Below, in pieces: positions 25,268 through 36,243 of a stretch of 64,000 nt of DNA. The notes below the pieces were generated by a model. It saw nothing but the letters and a program-made list of their open reading frames with translations. It did not search any database and had not been told where the DNA came from. This stretch comes from Streptomyces spinoverrucosus (lineage in GTDB: Bacteria; Actinomycetota; Actinomycetes; Streptomycetales; Streptomycetaceae): the NCBI RefSeq assembly GCF_015712165.1, contig NZ_JADPZX010000001.1:1612001-1676000 (forward strand), written 5' to 3'. The position numbers were made by a program, and so were the translations under genes. Each line of letters opens with the position of its first letter. The first letter of the stretch is position 1.

Positions 25268-26664
25268 TCCCGATGCATCGGCACGACCCGCTCACAACCC
25301 CAGCCCGACTCACCCGAACGGGAACCCCCGGGTGCGTGCCGCCGGGCCAGTTCGAACGCGGCCAGGACCACCTGGGACTGGTACTCGGCCTGGCGCGGGA
25401 CGGGGATCCAGCGGGCTCCGCAGCCGTCCCGGTACTCGGCGCACCACTGGTCGACCAGTTCGTCCAGCTCCGGCAGCACACCGGCCGGATCGCGCCCCGC
25501 GCGCGTGACGAGCTGGTGCAGCAGCCCCGCCGTGCGCAGGGCGAGGCGCCGTCCGGCGATGCGCAGGGCTGTCAGGTGGGCGGTGGTCAGCGGCGGCAGG
25601 GGGCGGCGCGTTAGGTCGAGGTCGGGGTCCCAGGCGTCGGCGAGCCCGGGACAGACGAGCAGGTAGTCGTCGACCGGCGCCAGCAGGCGGGCCGCGTCCG
25701 GGACGGCGGCGACATGCGGGCGCACGCGCGCGAGGATGCCCCGCAGCAGCCGCGTGTCGTGGCGCAGGGTGCGGCTGAGGGCGCGCAGCGCGGCGTCCGG
25801 GTCGGTGGGCGCGGAGTCGTCCGCCACGGCGTCCACGCCCCACATGGGCGCCTCCACGACGGCCGTCACCGTGCCGTGCCGGTGCGGGTGGTACCACGTC
25901 GACTCGACGGCCGCCTCGGTGATGGCCGCGACCAGGTCGCCCCGGCGCGGGGGCGGTATCCGGTAGACGGCGGGCCCGAGTGCCGGCCAGTACAGGGCGT
26001 CGTACGCGCCGAGTTCGCGCGGGATGCCGAGGCGGGCCGACGTCTGCGACACGGACCGCGCGAGGCCGGGCAGGTCGCGGGTGAGTTCGACGAAGCCGCC
26101 GCCGACGTCGACGCCGTGCAGGGAGCACTGGAAGAAAGGTTTCAGTTCGTCCTGGAGGGCGAGCAGGGCGCGCGTTTCCGGCAGTACTGCGCCGGCCGCG
26201 CCGTCGGGCAGCCACTCGGGCTGTTCCAGGAAGCCGGGGCGGAAGAACCCGCGGAAGTACCGGTCGAGGCTGTACGGGCCCGTCAGCCAGCCCTCGTTGT
26301 GGCGCAGGCCGTCGGGGTCGAGGCACAGCAGCAGGTTCCAGGTCGTGTCGGCGCCCTCGGTCAGGTGGGGGTCGGCGAGGATCCGCTCGGCCAGCAGCAG
26401 GACGGTGGCGCCGCCGACGGGCTCGTTGGCGTGCGGCCCGGCGACGATCAGGGTGTGGCGGCTGCCGCGGCCGGCGGACAGCAGCCACAGGGGCGTACCC
26501 GCGCGCGAGGTGCCGATACGGCGCAGCCGGGCGGAACGGGGGTGGCGGGCGACGAGGGCGGCCGCTCTCGCGCCCAGCTCGTCGACGGTCGGATAGCGGA
26601 GGAGTGGCGGCAGGGCACACCTCCGTGGTGCCGTCGGTTCACCTGATGTGTGTGGTGTACGCAC
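25264..26664 (-). CDS. M14-type zinc carboxypeptidase family protein, paralogue
   Basis: A 466-residue M14 protein clearly paralogous to the one at 23533-24813. It shares RYPTVDELGARAAALVARHP, zinc ligands in AGPHANEPVGGATVLL (His-x-x-Glu) and CSLHGVDVGG (His), and the base Glu in TAVVEAPMWG. RHNEGWLTGPYSLDRYFRGFF and FLEQPEWLP also have counterparts in the other copy. The C-terminal tail (GGSRSGESGWGCERVVPMHRE) is extra. No signal peptide is visible. The start GTG 26664 lacks a binding site; a TTGACG box about 30 nt upstream is compatible with a leaderless mRNA, but this is weak. It is co-transcribed and ATGA-coupled with the SSI-type inhibitor. Substrate unknown. Confidence 0.77.
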   Translation of the reverse strand: MRTPHTSGEPTAPRRCALPPLLRYPTVDELGARAAALVARHPRSARLRRIGTSRAGTPLWLLSAGRGSRHTLIVAGPHANEPVGGATVLLLAERILADPHLTEGADTTWNLLLCLDPDGLRHNEGWLTGPYSLDRYFRGFFRPGFLEQPEWLPDGAAGAVLPETRALLALQDELKPFFQCSLHGVDVGGGFVELTRDLPGLARSVSQTSARLGIPRELGAYDALYWPALGPAVYRIPPPRRGDLVAAITEAAVESTWYHPHRHGTVTAVVEAPMWGVDAVADDSAPTDPDAALRALSRTLRHDTRLLRGILARVRPHVAAVPDAARLLAPVDDYLLVCPGLADAWDPDLDLTRRPLPPLTTAHLTALRIAGRRLALRTAGLLHQLVTRAGRDPAGVLPELDELVDQWCAEYRDGCGARWIPVPRQAEYQSQVVLAAFELARRHAPGGSRSGESGWGCERVVPMHRE

Positions 26665-26766
26665 AGTCAGTCACGAGTTCAGGTGTACGTCAACACCGCG
26701 CCGATCAGGGTCATTTGGGGTGTTCGGGCTCGGGCATCGGTGTGAGAGTCCGTGGGGTGGTCCGGG

Positions 26767-27318
26767 TCAGTTGGCCGCGAGCCGGAACGCCATCTGCCCG
26801 AAGCCGACCTGGTCGCCCTCGCGGACCACGGTCGCTCCGATGACACGCCGCCCGTTCACGGTGGTGCCGTTCGTCGAGCCGAGGTCCCGAAGGACCCACA
26901 TGCCACCCTGGCGAGTGAGTTCCGCGTGCACCCGGGAGACCGTCTCGTGGTTCAGCCGGAGTCCGCTGGCCGGGTCGCGCCCTATGCGCAGGGGGCGACC
27001 GGCCGCCGGGTGGGGCAGCAGCAGCTTGGGCAGCCGTTCCGCCCGCCAGGCCCTGCGCAGCCGCTCGGTGAAGCCCGACACCGCCTCGACCGTGCCGAAC
27101 ACCAGGCGCGCGAACCGGCCCTCGGAGGGCAGGTCGGCGGTGAGGGCGGCGAGCTCGTCGGACCGGCGGGCGGCGAGCGCCAGTTCCATGCGCCGGATGA
27201 ACGTGTCGTGCGACAGACGGCCCATGGCGACGCCGTCATGCAGCACCTTCAGCGCCTTGTCGCGCTCCGCGTCGGACAGCCGCGCGGGGTAGGTCGAGAA
27301 CTCGAAGGACGACGTCAC
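26767..27318 (-). CDS. DUF1707-FHA domain protein
   Basis: A 183-residue protein with two modules. An N-terminal DUF1707 helix-turn-helix-like segment covers about residues 10-58 (YPARLSDAERDKALKVLHDGVAMGRLSHDTFIRRMELALAAR, shown here as its pattern only). A C-terminal forkhead-associated domain reads RIGRDP, SRVHAEL and DLGSTNGTTVNG, the canonical phosphothreonine-binding residues. FHA domains read Ser/Thr kinase phosphorylation, so it is probably an adaptor in kinase signalling. GTG 27318 is chosen because conserved sequence begins right after it; no binding site is visible, so it may be leaderless. It is divergent from treZ with 173 nt between starts. Confidence 0.82.
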   Translation of the reverse strand: MTSSFEFSTYPARLSDAERDKALKVLHDGVAMGRLSHDTFIRRMELALAARRSDELAALTADLPSEGRFARLVFGTVEAVSGFTERLRRAWRAERLPKLLLPHPAAGRPLRIGRDPASGLRLNHETVSRVHAELTRQGGMWVLRDLGSTNGTTVNGRRVIGATVVREGDQVGFGQMAFRLAAN

Positions 27319-27491
27319 ACGGCTGATTGTCGGGCAGTGAACCCCGGGTGTCCAGAAATCGGGGAAACGACCACCACGCGCGCGTACCGGACGACACCCG
27401 CCGTAAAAGGGGGTAAGCACAAGCGGATTGATCTCGTTTGAAGCACGATGATCGGGCGACATCACGGTGAGCAGACGAAGGGGAACCGTCC

Positions 27492-29237
27492 GTGCAGTTC
27501 GAGGTGTGGGCACCGCAGGCCGACCGTGTGACGCTCCATTGCGACGGAGCGACGCGCGCGATGGAGCACGATCCGGAGCGAGCGGGGTGGTGGACCGTCG
27601 ACGCGGAGGCGCGTGACGGCACGCGCTACGGCTTCTCGGTGGACGACGGCCCGGTGCGGCCCGATCCGCGCTCGCGGCGGCAGCCGGACGGCCCGGACGG
27701 GCTGAGCGCGGTCGTCGAGCATGGGCTGCACACGTGGCGCGTCGAGTGGTCCGGCCGCCCGCTGCCGGGCGCGGTCCTGTACGAGCTGCACGTGGGCACG
27801 TACACGCGCGAGGGCACGCTGGACGCGGCCGCGGACCGCCTCGGGCACCTCGCAGAACTGGGCGTCACACACGTCGAGTTGATGCCGCTGTGCCCCTTTC
27901 CCGGGCGGCACGGCTGGGGTTACGAGGGGGTGTCGCTGTGGGCGGTGCACGAGCCGTACGGCGGGCCCGCGGCGCTGAAACGCTTCGTGGACCGGGCCCA
28001 CGAACTCGGTCTCGGCGTGGTCCTGGACGTCGTGCACAACCACCTCGGTCCGTCCGGGAATTACCTGCCCGAGTTCGGCCCGTACTTCACCGACACGCAC
28101 CACACCCCGTGGGGCACGGCCGTCAACCTGGACGCGCCCGGGTCGGACGAGGTGCGGGCGTTTCTGATCGACAGCTCGCTGGCGTGGCTGCGCGACTACC
28201 GGCTCGACGGGCTGCGGCTGGACGCCGTGCACGCGCTCGCGGACACGCGCGCGCTGCACTTCCTGGAGGAGCTGTCGGCCGCGGTGGACGCCCTCGCCGC
28301 GGATTCGGGTCGCCCGCTGTTCCTGATCGCCGAGTCCGACCGGAACGACCCGCGGCTCATCACCGCCCGCGACAAGGGCGGGCTGGGGGTACAGGCGCAG
28401 TGGAACGACGACTTCCACCACGCCCTGCACGCCGCCCTGACGGGCGAGTCGCAGGGCTACTACGCGGACTTCGCGCGCGCCCCCGTCAGCGCGCTCGCCA
28501 AGACGCTCGGCGGCGGGTTCTTCCACGACGGTGCCTACTCCAGCTTCCGGGGCCGGCACCACGGGCGGCCGCTGGACCGCACGCGGGTCTCCGCGCACCG
28601 GCTCCTGGGCTACAGCCAGACCCACGACCAGGTGGGCAACCGCGCCCAGGGTGACCGGCTCTCCGCCCAGCTCTCCCCCGGCCTGCTGGCCTGTGCGGCA
28701 GCGCTGGTGCTGACCGGGCCGTTCACGCCGATGCTGTTCATGGGCGAGGAGTGGGCGGCCGGCACGCCCTGGCAGTTCTTCACCGATCACACCGATCGCG
28801 AGCTCGCGGAGGCGGTACGGCAGGGCAGGCGGCGGGAGTTCGCGGCGCACGGCTGGGCCGAGGACGAGGTACCTGACCCGCAGGACCCGGCGACCCGGGA
28901 CCGCTCGTGCCTCGACTGGGCCGAGCCCGACAGCGAGCCCCACGCGCGCGTGCTGGCCTGGTACCGCCGGCTCATCGCCCTCCGCCACGACCAGCCGGAC
29001 CTCACCGACCCGGACCTCGCCGACATCAAGGTCGCCCACGACGAGGAGGCACGCTGGCTCGCCTTCCGGCGCGGGGACATCTGCGTGGCCGTGAACCTCG
29101 CGAAGACCCCGGCCGAGATCCCCTTGGGCACCCGCCCGGCCGAGGTCCTCGCCGCGTGGGAGCCGGTCGGGCCGCCGGACGAGGAGGGGGTGCTGAGGGT
29201 GCCTGGGGAGTGCTGTGTGGTGGTGGTACAGCCGTAG
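27492..29237 (+). CDS. treZ: Malto-oligosyltrehalose trehalohydrolase
   Basis: A GH13 hydrolase of 581 residues that releases trehalose from maltooligosyl trehalose made by TreY. The N-terminal domain starts FEVWAPQADRVTLHCDG. The barrel carries HGWGYEGVSLWAVHEPYGG, VVLDVVHNHLGPSGNYLPEFG, the nucleophile in GLRLDAVHAL, the acid/base in LFLIAESDRND, and the third acid in SQTHDQVGNRAQGDR. These are diagnostic for TreZ rather than GlgB. The start GTG 27492 is preceded by an AAGGGGA binding site. With glgX and treY upstream on the same strand, it completes a trehalose-from-glycogen route for osmotic or spore protection. Confidence 0.93.
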   Translation: MQFEVWAPQADRVTLHCDGATRAMEHDPERAGWWTVDAEARDGTRYGFSVDDGPVRPDPRSRRQPDGPDGLSAVVEHGLHTWRVEWSGRPLPGAVLYELHVGTYTREGTLDAAADRLGHLAELGVTHVELMPLCPFPGRHGWGYEGVSLWAVHEPYGGPAALKRFVDRAHELGLGVVLDVVHNHLGPSGNYLPEFGPYFTDTHHTPWGTAVNLDAPGSDEVRAFLIDSSLAWLRDYRLDGLRLDAVHALADTRALHFLEELSAAVDALAADSGRPLFLIAESDRNDPRLITARDKGGLGVQAQWNDDFHHALHAALTGESQGYYADFARAPVSALAKTLGGGFFHDGAYSSFRGRHHGRPLDRTRVSAHRLLGYSQTHDQVGNRAQGDRLSAQLSPGLLACAAALVLTGPFTPMLFMGEEWAAGTPWQFFTDHTDRELAEAVRQGRRREFAAHGWAEDEVPDPQDPATRDRSCLDWAEPDSEPHARVLAWYRRLIALRHDQPDLTDPDLADIKVAHDEEARWLAFRRGDICVAVNLAKTPAEIPLGTRPAEVLAAWEPVGPPDEEGVLRVPGECCVVVVQP

Positions 29238-29366
29238 GGGGCACACGCGCGTGCGGGTGCCTGCTCGGCCCAGCCGGCCCGCGTGGGTGCCCGCCCTGGT
29301 GCGGCCTCCGGCGGAGGCGCGCACGCCTGTGGGTGTCCGCTCAGTGCGGACGGAGGCCGGTCCTCC

Positions 29367-30302
29367 CTAGAGGGCGTCGTCCGTGTCGTCTCCCCGGAGT
29401 TCCGTCACGCGTTCCAGGAGGATCGCCTCCCACGCGTACCGGAGCCGGGTCCTGAGGTGGAGCAGGGGCTCTTCGCCCTTGCCGGCGAGGCGGTCGGCCA
29501 GGTGGACGACGCTGTCGCAGCGGGCGAGCCACAGGCCGCGCAGGCAGGGCCGGGCGCCGTAACCGGCCAGGGTGGCGGCGCGGACGGCGGCGGGGGCGCC
29601 GACGGCGAGGGCGAGGCCGGCGATGTCCTCGGCCGGATCGCCGACGACCGCGTCGGCCCAGCCCAGGACGCCGCGGACCCGGCCGTCGGCGCTGACCACC
29701 AGGTGCGCGCCGGTGAGGCCGTGGTGGACGAGCACCGCACCGCCGGGCTGGGCGGCGAGCTGGACCGCCGCGGGCGGGGTGAACTGGTGGAGTCGGGCGG
29801 CGTCGAACTCGTCTGCCGCGGCGAGGCGTTCGGCGGCGCGTCCGGCGGCCTTGCGCAGCGCCTCCAGGGAGCGCGGGGCGGTGCGCGGCACGCCGAGCGC
29901 CTCCGCCTGCCGTACGGGCACCTCGCGCAGCCCCGTGAGAAGTCCGGCCAGGTCGGCCTCGCCGAGGGCGGAGACGTCGTGCTCGGGCGCCGAGCCGCCG
30001 GGCATTTTGGTGTCCAGCGTGTAGGTGAGGCCGGGCGCCCACTCGCCGTGCGCCACGCTGGTCGGCACGGCGACCGGGACGTGCGGGCGGACGAGGTCGC
30101 GCAGGCGCAGTTCGCGGCGCTGGCGTGCGGCGGCCTCGCGGTCGGGGGCGAGACGCAGCACGTGCCGGGTGCCGACCCACCACGTGGCCTGCCCACCCCC
30201 CTCGGTGACCGGCCGGACGTCGGGACCGGCCGCGCCCTCCTTGAGCAGGGAACGGACCAGTCTGCGGACGGTGTCCTCGGTGGGTGTCGGTGCCTGGGTC
30301 AT
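29367..30302 (-). CDS. APH-fold protein with substituted catalytic residues (probable pseudokinase)
   Basis: A 311-residue aminoglycoside-phosphotransferase-fold protein. The catalytic loop reads LVHHGLTGAHLVV, where active relatives have an Asp after the second His (HHD), so the catalytic base appears replaced by Gly. The magnesium motif reads VLGWADAVVGDP instead of the usual I-D-W-x-D pattern, another Asp-to-Gly change. Both codons are GGC where GAC is expected. The rest is intact and in frame (N-lobe TWWVGTRHVLRLAPDREAAARQRREL, helical C-lobe), so it is not an obvious pseudogene. Transferase activity is doubtful; ligand binding or scaffolding is possible. It is followed at 47 nt by no partner on the same strand but preceded by the M24 peptidase gene, perhaps in one operon. 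Confidence 0.7.
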   Translation of the reverse strand: MTQAPTPTEDTVRRLVRSLLKEGAAGPDVRPVTEGGGQATWWVGTRHVLRLAPDREAAARQRRELRLRDLVRPHVPVAVPTSVAHGEWAPGLTYTLDTKMPGGSAPEHDVSALGEADLAGLLTGLREVPVRQAEALGVPRTAPRSLEALRKAAGRAAERLAAADEFDAARLHQFTPPAAVQLAAQPGGAVLVHHGLTGAHLVVSADGRVRGVLGWADAVVGDPAEDIAGLALAVGAPAAVRAATLAGYGARPCLRGLWLARCDSVVHLADRLAGKGEEPLLHLRTRLRYAWEAILLERVTELRGDDTDDAL

Positions 30303-30348
30303 GGTCGGACCGTTGTCGCTCGGGTGTGTACAGGGACTCCTGGGTCGG

Positions 30349-31476
30349 TCACTCGACTATGAGCATCTCCCGGCTGGTGTCGTTGAGGCGGCGGCCGCCG
30401 TCCTCGGTCACGGTCACGATGTCCTCGATGCGCACCCCGAACCGGCCCGGCAGATAGATCCCCGGTTCCACGGAGAAGCACATGCCGGGGACCAGGGGCT
30501 GCTCCTCACCCTCGATCATGTACGGCGGCTCGTGCGTGGTGACGCCGATGCCGTGCCCGGTGCGGTGGATGAAGTACTCGCCGTAGCCGGCGTCGGCGAT
30601 GACCGCGCGGGCGGCCCGGTCGACCTCCTGGCAGGGCACGCCCGGCCGGACCGCCTGGAAGCCCGCCTCCTGGGCCTCGCGCACGATGTCGTGCACCCGG
30701 CGCTCCTCGTCGGTGGGTTCGCCGACGTGGACCGTGCGGGAGGTGTCGGAGCCGTAGCCGTTCTTGAGGCCGCCGAAGTCGAGGACGACCATGTCGCCGC
30801 GCTCGATGACACGGTCGCCGACCTCGTGGTGCGGGTTGGCCCCGTTCGGGCCGGAGGCGACGATGGTGAAGTCGACCTGGGAGTGCCCGAAGCGGCGCAG
30901 CAGGTCGGCGAGGTCGCCGGCGACGTCGGACTCCCGTCGGCCGCCGAAGGGAACCTTCCGGATCTCCTCGAACGTTGCGTCCGCGGCCGCTCCCGCGGCC
31001 GCCAGGAGCTCCAGCTCCGCCGCGTCCTTGACGGCACGCAGCATCGGCAGCGCCTCCGTCAGGGAGGCGTACGACGTGCCGGGCAGCACCTTCTGCAGGC
31101 CCAGCAGATGCATGGCCCAGGCGTTGTCGCTGATGCCGAAGCGTCCGGAGGCGGCGAGCAGGCCTGCGGTCAGGGCGTAGGGATCCTTGCCGTCGGTCCA
31201 GTCCCGCAGTGTCAGGGCGGCCGCTCCCGCCGCGTGCGCGGCGTCGGGGGCCTCCAGGGTGGGGACGACGAGGACGGGATCCCGGTCGGCGGCGAGGACC
31301 AGCAGGGTGAGCCGTTCGGTGGCCGCGGTGGGCGCGTAGCCGGTGAGCCACACCAGGTCCGGCCCCGGCGCCACCAGCAGCCCGGCCAGCCCCGCGTCGG
31401 CGGCCGCCCGCGCGGCGCGCTCCATACGGGCGCGGTAGTCGTCGGCGGTGAAGGGCGCGGCCGTACTGCCGGTCAT
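30349..31476 (-). CDS. M24 family Xaa-Pro aminopeptidase/dipeptidase
   Basis: A 375-residue cytoplasmic metallopeptidase with creatinase and pita-bread domains. All five metal ligands are visible: Asp in MVVLDFGG, Asp in YGSDTSRTVH, His in HRTGHGIGV, Glu in FSVEPGIYLPG and Glu in VRIEDIVTV. The HHEVGDRVIERGD segment is typical of Xaa-Pro peptidases. The ATG at 31476 follows GGGAGG at 5 nt and is preferred over a start at 31518. It cleaves dipeptides or peptides next to proline, presumably for peptide recycling. A small reading frame upstream ends on its start codon, and a good TAGGGT -10 box lies about 200 nt upstream. Confidence 0.87.
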   Translation of the reverse strand: MTGSTAAPFTADDYRARMERAARAAADAGLAGLLVAPGPDLVWLTGYAPTAATERLTLLVLAADRDPVLVVPTLEAPDAAHAAGAAALTLRDWTDGKDPYALTAGLLAASGRFGISDNAWAMHLLGLQKVLPGTSYASLTEALPMLRAVKDAAELELLAAAGAAADATFEEIRKVPFGGRRESDVAGDLADLLRRFGHSQVDFTIVASGPNGANPHHEVGDRVIERGDMVVLDFGGLKNGYGSDTSRTVHVGEPTDEERRVHDIVREAQEAGFQAVRPGVPCQEVDRAARAVIADAGYGEYFIHRTGHGIGVTTHEPPYMIEGEEQPLVPGMCFSVEPGIYLPGRFGVRIEDIVTVTEDGGRRLNDTSREMLIVE

Positions 31477-31670
31477 CCAAGCCTCCCTGAGCCGGTGCGG
31501 GAACACCTCGGGCAGCATCCTGCCCGCCCGGAGGGGGCGACGCGAGCCGGTAAACGGGGATTCGGGTGGAAGTCGGGGTGTGGCCGGCCCCGCATGTCGG
31601 TGGTCGTGCGGTCTGCCGGACCTGGATCGAGCAGCGGGGCCGAGCCGAGCAGTGCGTCAAATGCCTGCAT
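31473..31670 (-). other. Candidate leader ORF upstream of the Xaa-Pro peptidase, containing a TTA codon
   Basis: A 65-codon frame starting MQAFDALLGSAPLLDPG and ending in an ATGA overlap with the peptidase start. Its ATG is 7 nt after a TAGGGT -10 box, as for a leaderless transcript. Third-position GC is lower than in neighbouring genes, and it contains a rare TTA leucine codon. It may be a bldA-sensitive leader or just the 5' untranslated region. Not a confident gene. Confidence 0.25.
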
Positions 31671-31677
31671 ACGTGTA

Positions 31678-31704
31678 ACCCTATTAAGCGTTGCCCGTGG
31701 TCAC
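31678..31704 (-). promoter_or_regulatory. Promoter candidate for the Xaa-Pro peptidase operon
   Basis: On the minus strand GTGACC and TAGGGT (31683-31678) are 16 nt apart; TAGGGT is a perfect Streptomyces -10 (TAGGRT). It lies at the 3' end of the PDZ gene and would drive the peptidase gene through a leader of about 195 nt. Confidence 0.5.
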
Positions 31705-32291
31705 GTGACGATCGCCGGGGCCACCGCCAACTGCTGGTAGCCGCCGCTCACGTGCCGTACCGTCACCGTGATCGTCGCCCCGGGACGGGACCGGTCGACC
31801 GCCCGTACGAGGTCCGCCGCGGACTCGACGGGTGCGCCGTCGAACGTGAGCAGTACGTCGCCCCGCACCAGGCCCGCCGCATAGCCGGGCCCGGGGATGT
31901 GCACCCCGACGACCAGGGCACCGGACTTCTCCGCGTCGACGACCTCGACGCCCAGGATCATGTCGGCCGCAGGGGTCGGCCCGGCGGCCGACGGCCCGGA
32001 AGCGCTGGGGCCGGGCGAGACGGACGGAGTCACCGGTGACCCCGACGGTCCGGGCCGGCCGGGCCGGCTCTGGAGTTCGGCGAGGTTGCTCATGCCGATC
32101 ACCGTGGCGGCCACCGTGCCCAGTCCGACGCCGGACAGCACCAGTACCACCCCGACGAGCAGGCCGAGCAGCAGGGTCGTGAGCCGCCGGCCGCGGCGCC
32201 GCGCGGCATGCGGGCGCCGGACGGGGTCCGAGCCGGTGTCGCCGGGCTCCTGACCGGGCATCGGCTTGGGACGCAGCGCAGTCTGTTCCAT
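31701..32291 (-). CDS. Membrane-anchored PDZ domain protein
   Basis: A 196-residue protein with a cytoplasmic basic N-terminus (RRPHAARRRGRR). It has one membrane span (LTTLLLGLLVGVVLVLSGVGLGTVAATVI), a Pro/Ser/Gly linker outside the membrane, and a C-terminal PDZ domain (GVEVVDAEKSGALVVGVHIPGPGYAAGLVRGDVLLTFDG as its pattern) with the ligand-groove GY and GDVLL turns visible. It has no protease domain, unlike DegP/HtrA proteins. It may tether or regulate envelope proteases or secretion partners. ATG 32291 follows GGGGAGG at 7 nt. The operon context is unclear: geosmin synthase ends 265 nt upstream on the same strand. Confidence 0.8.
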   Translation of the reverse strand: MEQTALRPKPMPGQEPGDTGSDPVRRPHAARRRGRRLTTLLLGLLVGVVLVLSGVGLGTVAATVIGMSNLAELQSRPGRPGPSGSPVTPSVSPGPSASGPSAAGPTPAADMILGVEVVDAEKSGALVVGVHIPGPGYAAGLVRGDVLLTFDGAPVESAADLVRAVDRSRPGATITVTVRHVSGGYQQLAVAPAIVT

Positions 32292-32371
32292 GGTTCGCCT
32301 CCCCTGGTGCACTACCCGGCGCACCGGCGCACAACGAGCCACGAACGAGTGAGACTGGTTCACCATCAGAA

Positions 32372-34731
<2,360 letters not shown>

Positions 34732-34944
34732 CTACCCGTGGCCCGCCGGGGGCATCCGCCGGCCCGGACATGATCACACCATCGCGTGAATCGGGGGTGA
34801 ATCCGGGAGTTCTCGCCAGACCTTGTGGCGTTCATCTCTACGCGCGCAGACTACGGCAATCGCACAACAGGCAACCCCGGCTCCACCAGACCAGGCAAAC
34901 CGCCGACCACGGCACTTCACGTGTCCCCGACCTTGGGAGTCCCG

Positions 34945-36183
34945 ATGAACGACCCCAGAGCCCTCTCCCGCCGGGCCGCGCTGACCTCGCTCGCCGGGGC
35001 CGCGCTGGCCGGCACCGCGGCGTTCCCGGCGTCGGCCACCGGCCGGCACCGGCGGACGGTTCGGTTCGCCACGTTCAACGCCTCGCTGAACCGCTCCGCC
35101 GAGGGCGCCCTCGTCACCGACCTGTCCACCCCGGACAACGTCCAGGCGCGCAACGCCGCCGAGACCATCCAGCGGGTCGACCCCGACATCCTGCTGATCA
35201 ACGAGTTCGACTACGACGCCGACGGCACCGCGGCGCGCCTGTTCCGGCGCAACTACCTGGCGGTGAGCCAGAACGGCGCGCGTCCCGTGCGCTACCGGTA
35301 CCACTTCACCGGCCCCGTCAACACGGGCGTCGCCTCCGGCGTCGACTTCGACGGACGCAACGGCGCCGTCACGACGCCCGGTTCCGACGCGTACGGGCAG
35401 GACGCCTTCGGCTACGGCTGGTTCCCGGGGCAGTACGGCATGCTCGTCCTCTCCAAGTACCCCATCGACACGCGCGCGGTGCGCACCTTCCAGCGCTTCC
35501 TGTGGAAGGACATGCCGGGCAACCTCCTCCCGGCGGATTACTACAGCGACGAGGCCCGCGCGATCTTCCGGCTCTCCTCGAAGAGCCACTGGGACGTACC
35601 GGTCCGCATCGGCCACGACACCGTCCACTTCCTCGTCTCGCACCCGACACCGCCCACCTTCGACGGCCCCGAGGACCGCAACGGCCGCCGCAACCACGAC
35701 GAGATCCGCCTCTGGGCCGACTACATCGGCGGCCGCAGGCGCGGCTTCTACCTCTACGACGACAAGGGCCGGCGCGGCGGACTGCGCCCCGGCGCGCGCT
35801 TCGTGATCGCGGGCGACCAGAACGCCGACCCGCACGACGGCGACAGCTACGCCAACGCCATACGTCAGCTGCTCGACCACCCGGCGGTCAACCTGCCGGC
35901 CACCCCACCGGCAAGCGCCGGCGCGGTGGAGGCGGCGAGCCGTCAGGGCGGCGCCAACACCACCCACACCGGCAACCCGGCCTACGACACGGCCGACTTC
36001 ACCGACACCGCGCCCGGCAACCTGCGGGTGGACTACGTCATACCCGGCAAGGGACTGACGCCGGTCGCGAACGGCGTGTTCTGGCCGACGTCCGACGACC
36101 CGCTGTACCGGCTGGTCGGCAGCGGCTGGCCGGTCCCCACCTCGGACCACCGGCTGGTCTGGCAGGACGTGCGGGTGGTCTGA
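34945..36183 (+). CDS. Secreted endonuclease/exonuclease/phosphatase-fold enzyme
   Basis: A 412-residue exported protein. A Tat-type signal (LSRRAALTSLAGAALAGTAAFPASA) begins near residue 7. Metal and catalytic residues of the EEP fold are recognisable: RFATFNASLN (Asn), ILLINEFDYD (Glu), VSHPTPP (His), IAGDQNADP (Asp/Asn) and TSDHRLVW (Asp/His). ATG 34945 has GGGAG at about 5 nt. It probably hydrolyses phosphodiesters outside the cell (nuclease, phospholipase or phosphodiesterase), possibly for phosphate scavenging. No PHO-box-like repeat was identified by eye. It reads away from geosmin synthase. Confidence 0.8.
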   Translation: MNDPRALSRRAALTSLAGAALAGTAAFPASATGRHRRTVRFATFNASLNRSAEGALVTDLSTPDNVQARNAAETIQRVDPDILLINEFDYDADGTAARLFRRNYLAVSQNGARPVRYRYHFTGPVNTGVASGVDFDGRNGAVTTPGSDAYGQDAFGYGWFPGQYGMLVLSKYPIDTRAVRTFQRFLWKDMPGNLLPADYYSDEARAIFRLSSKSHWDVPVRIGHDTVHFLVSHPTPPTFDGPEDRNGRRNHDEIRLWADYIGGRRRGFYLYDDKGRRGGLRPGARFVIAGDQNADPHDGDSYANAIRQLLDHPAVNLPATPPASAGAVEAASRQGGANTTHTGNPAYDTADFTDTAPGNLRVDYVIPGKGLTPVANGVFWPTSDDPLYRLVGSGWPVPTSDHRLVWQDVRVV

Positions 36184-36243
36184 GCCCGCGCCGCCCCGCC
36201 GCGCGCCCTTGCCGAGCCCCGGCCGACCGGCCACGGTGTTCGC

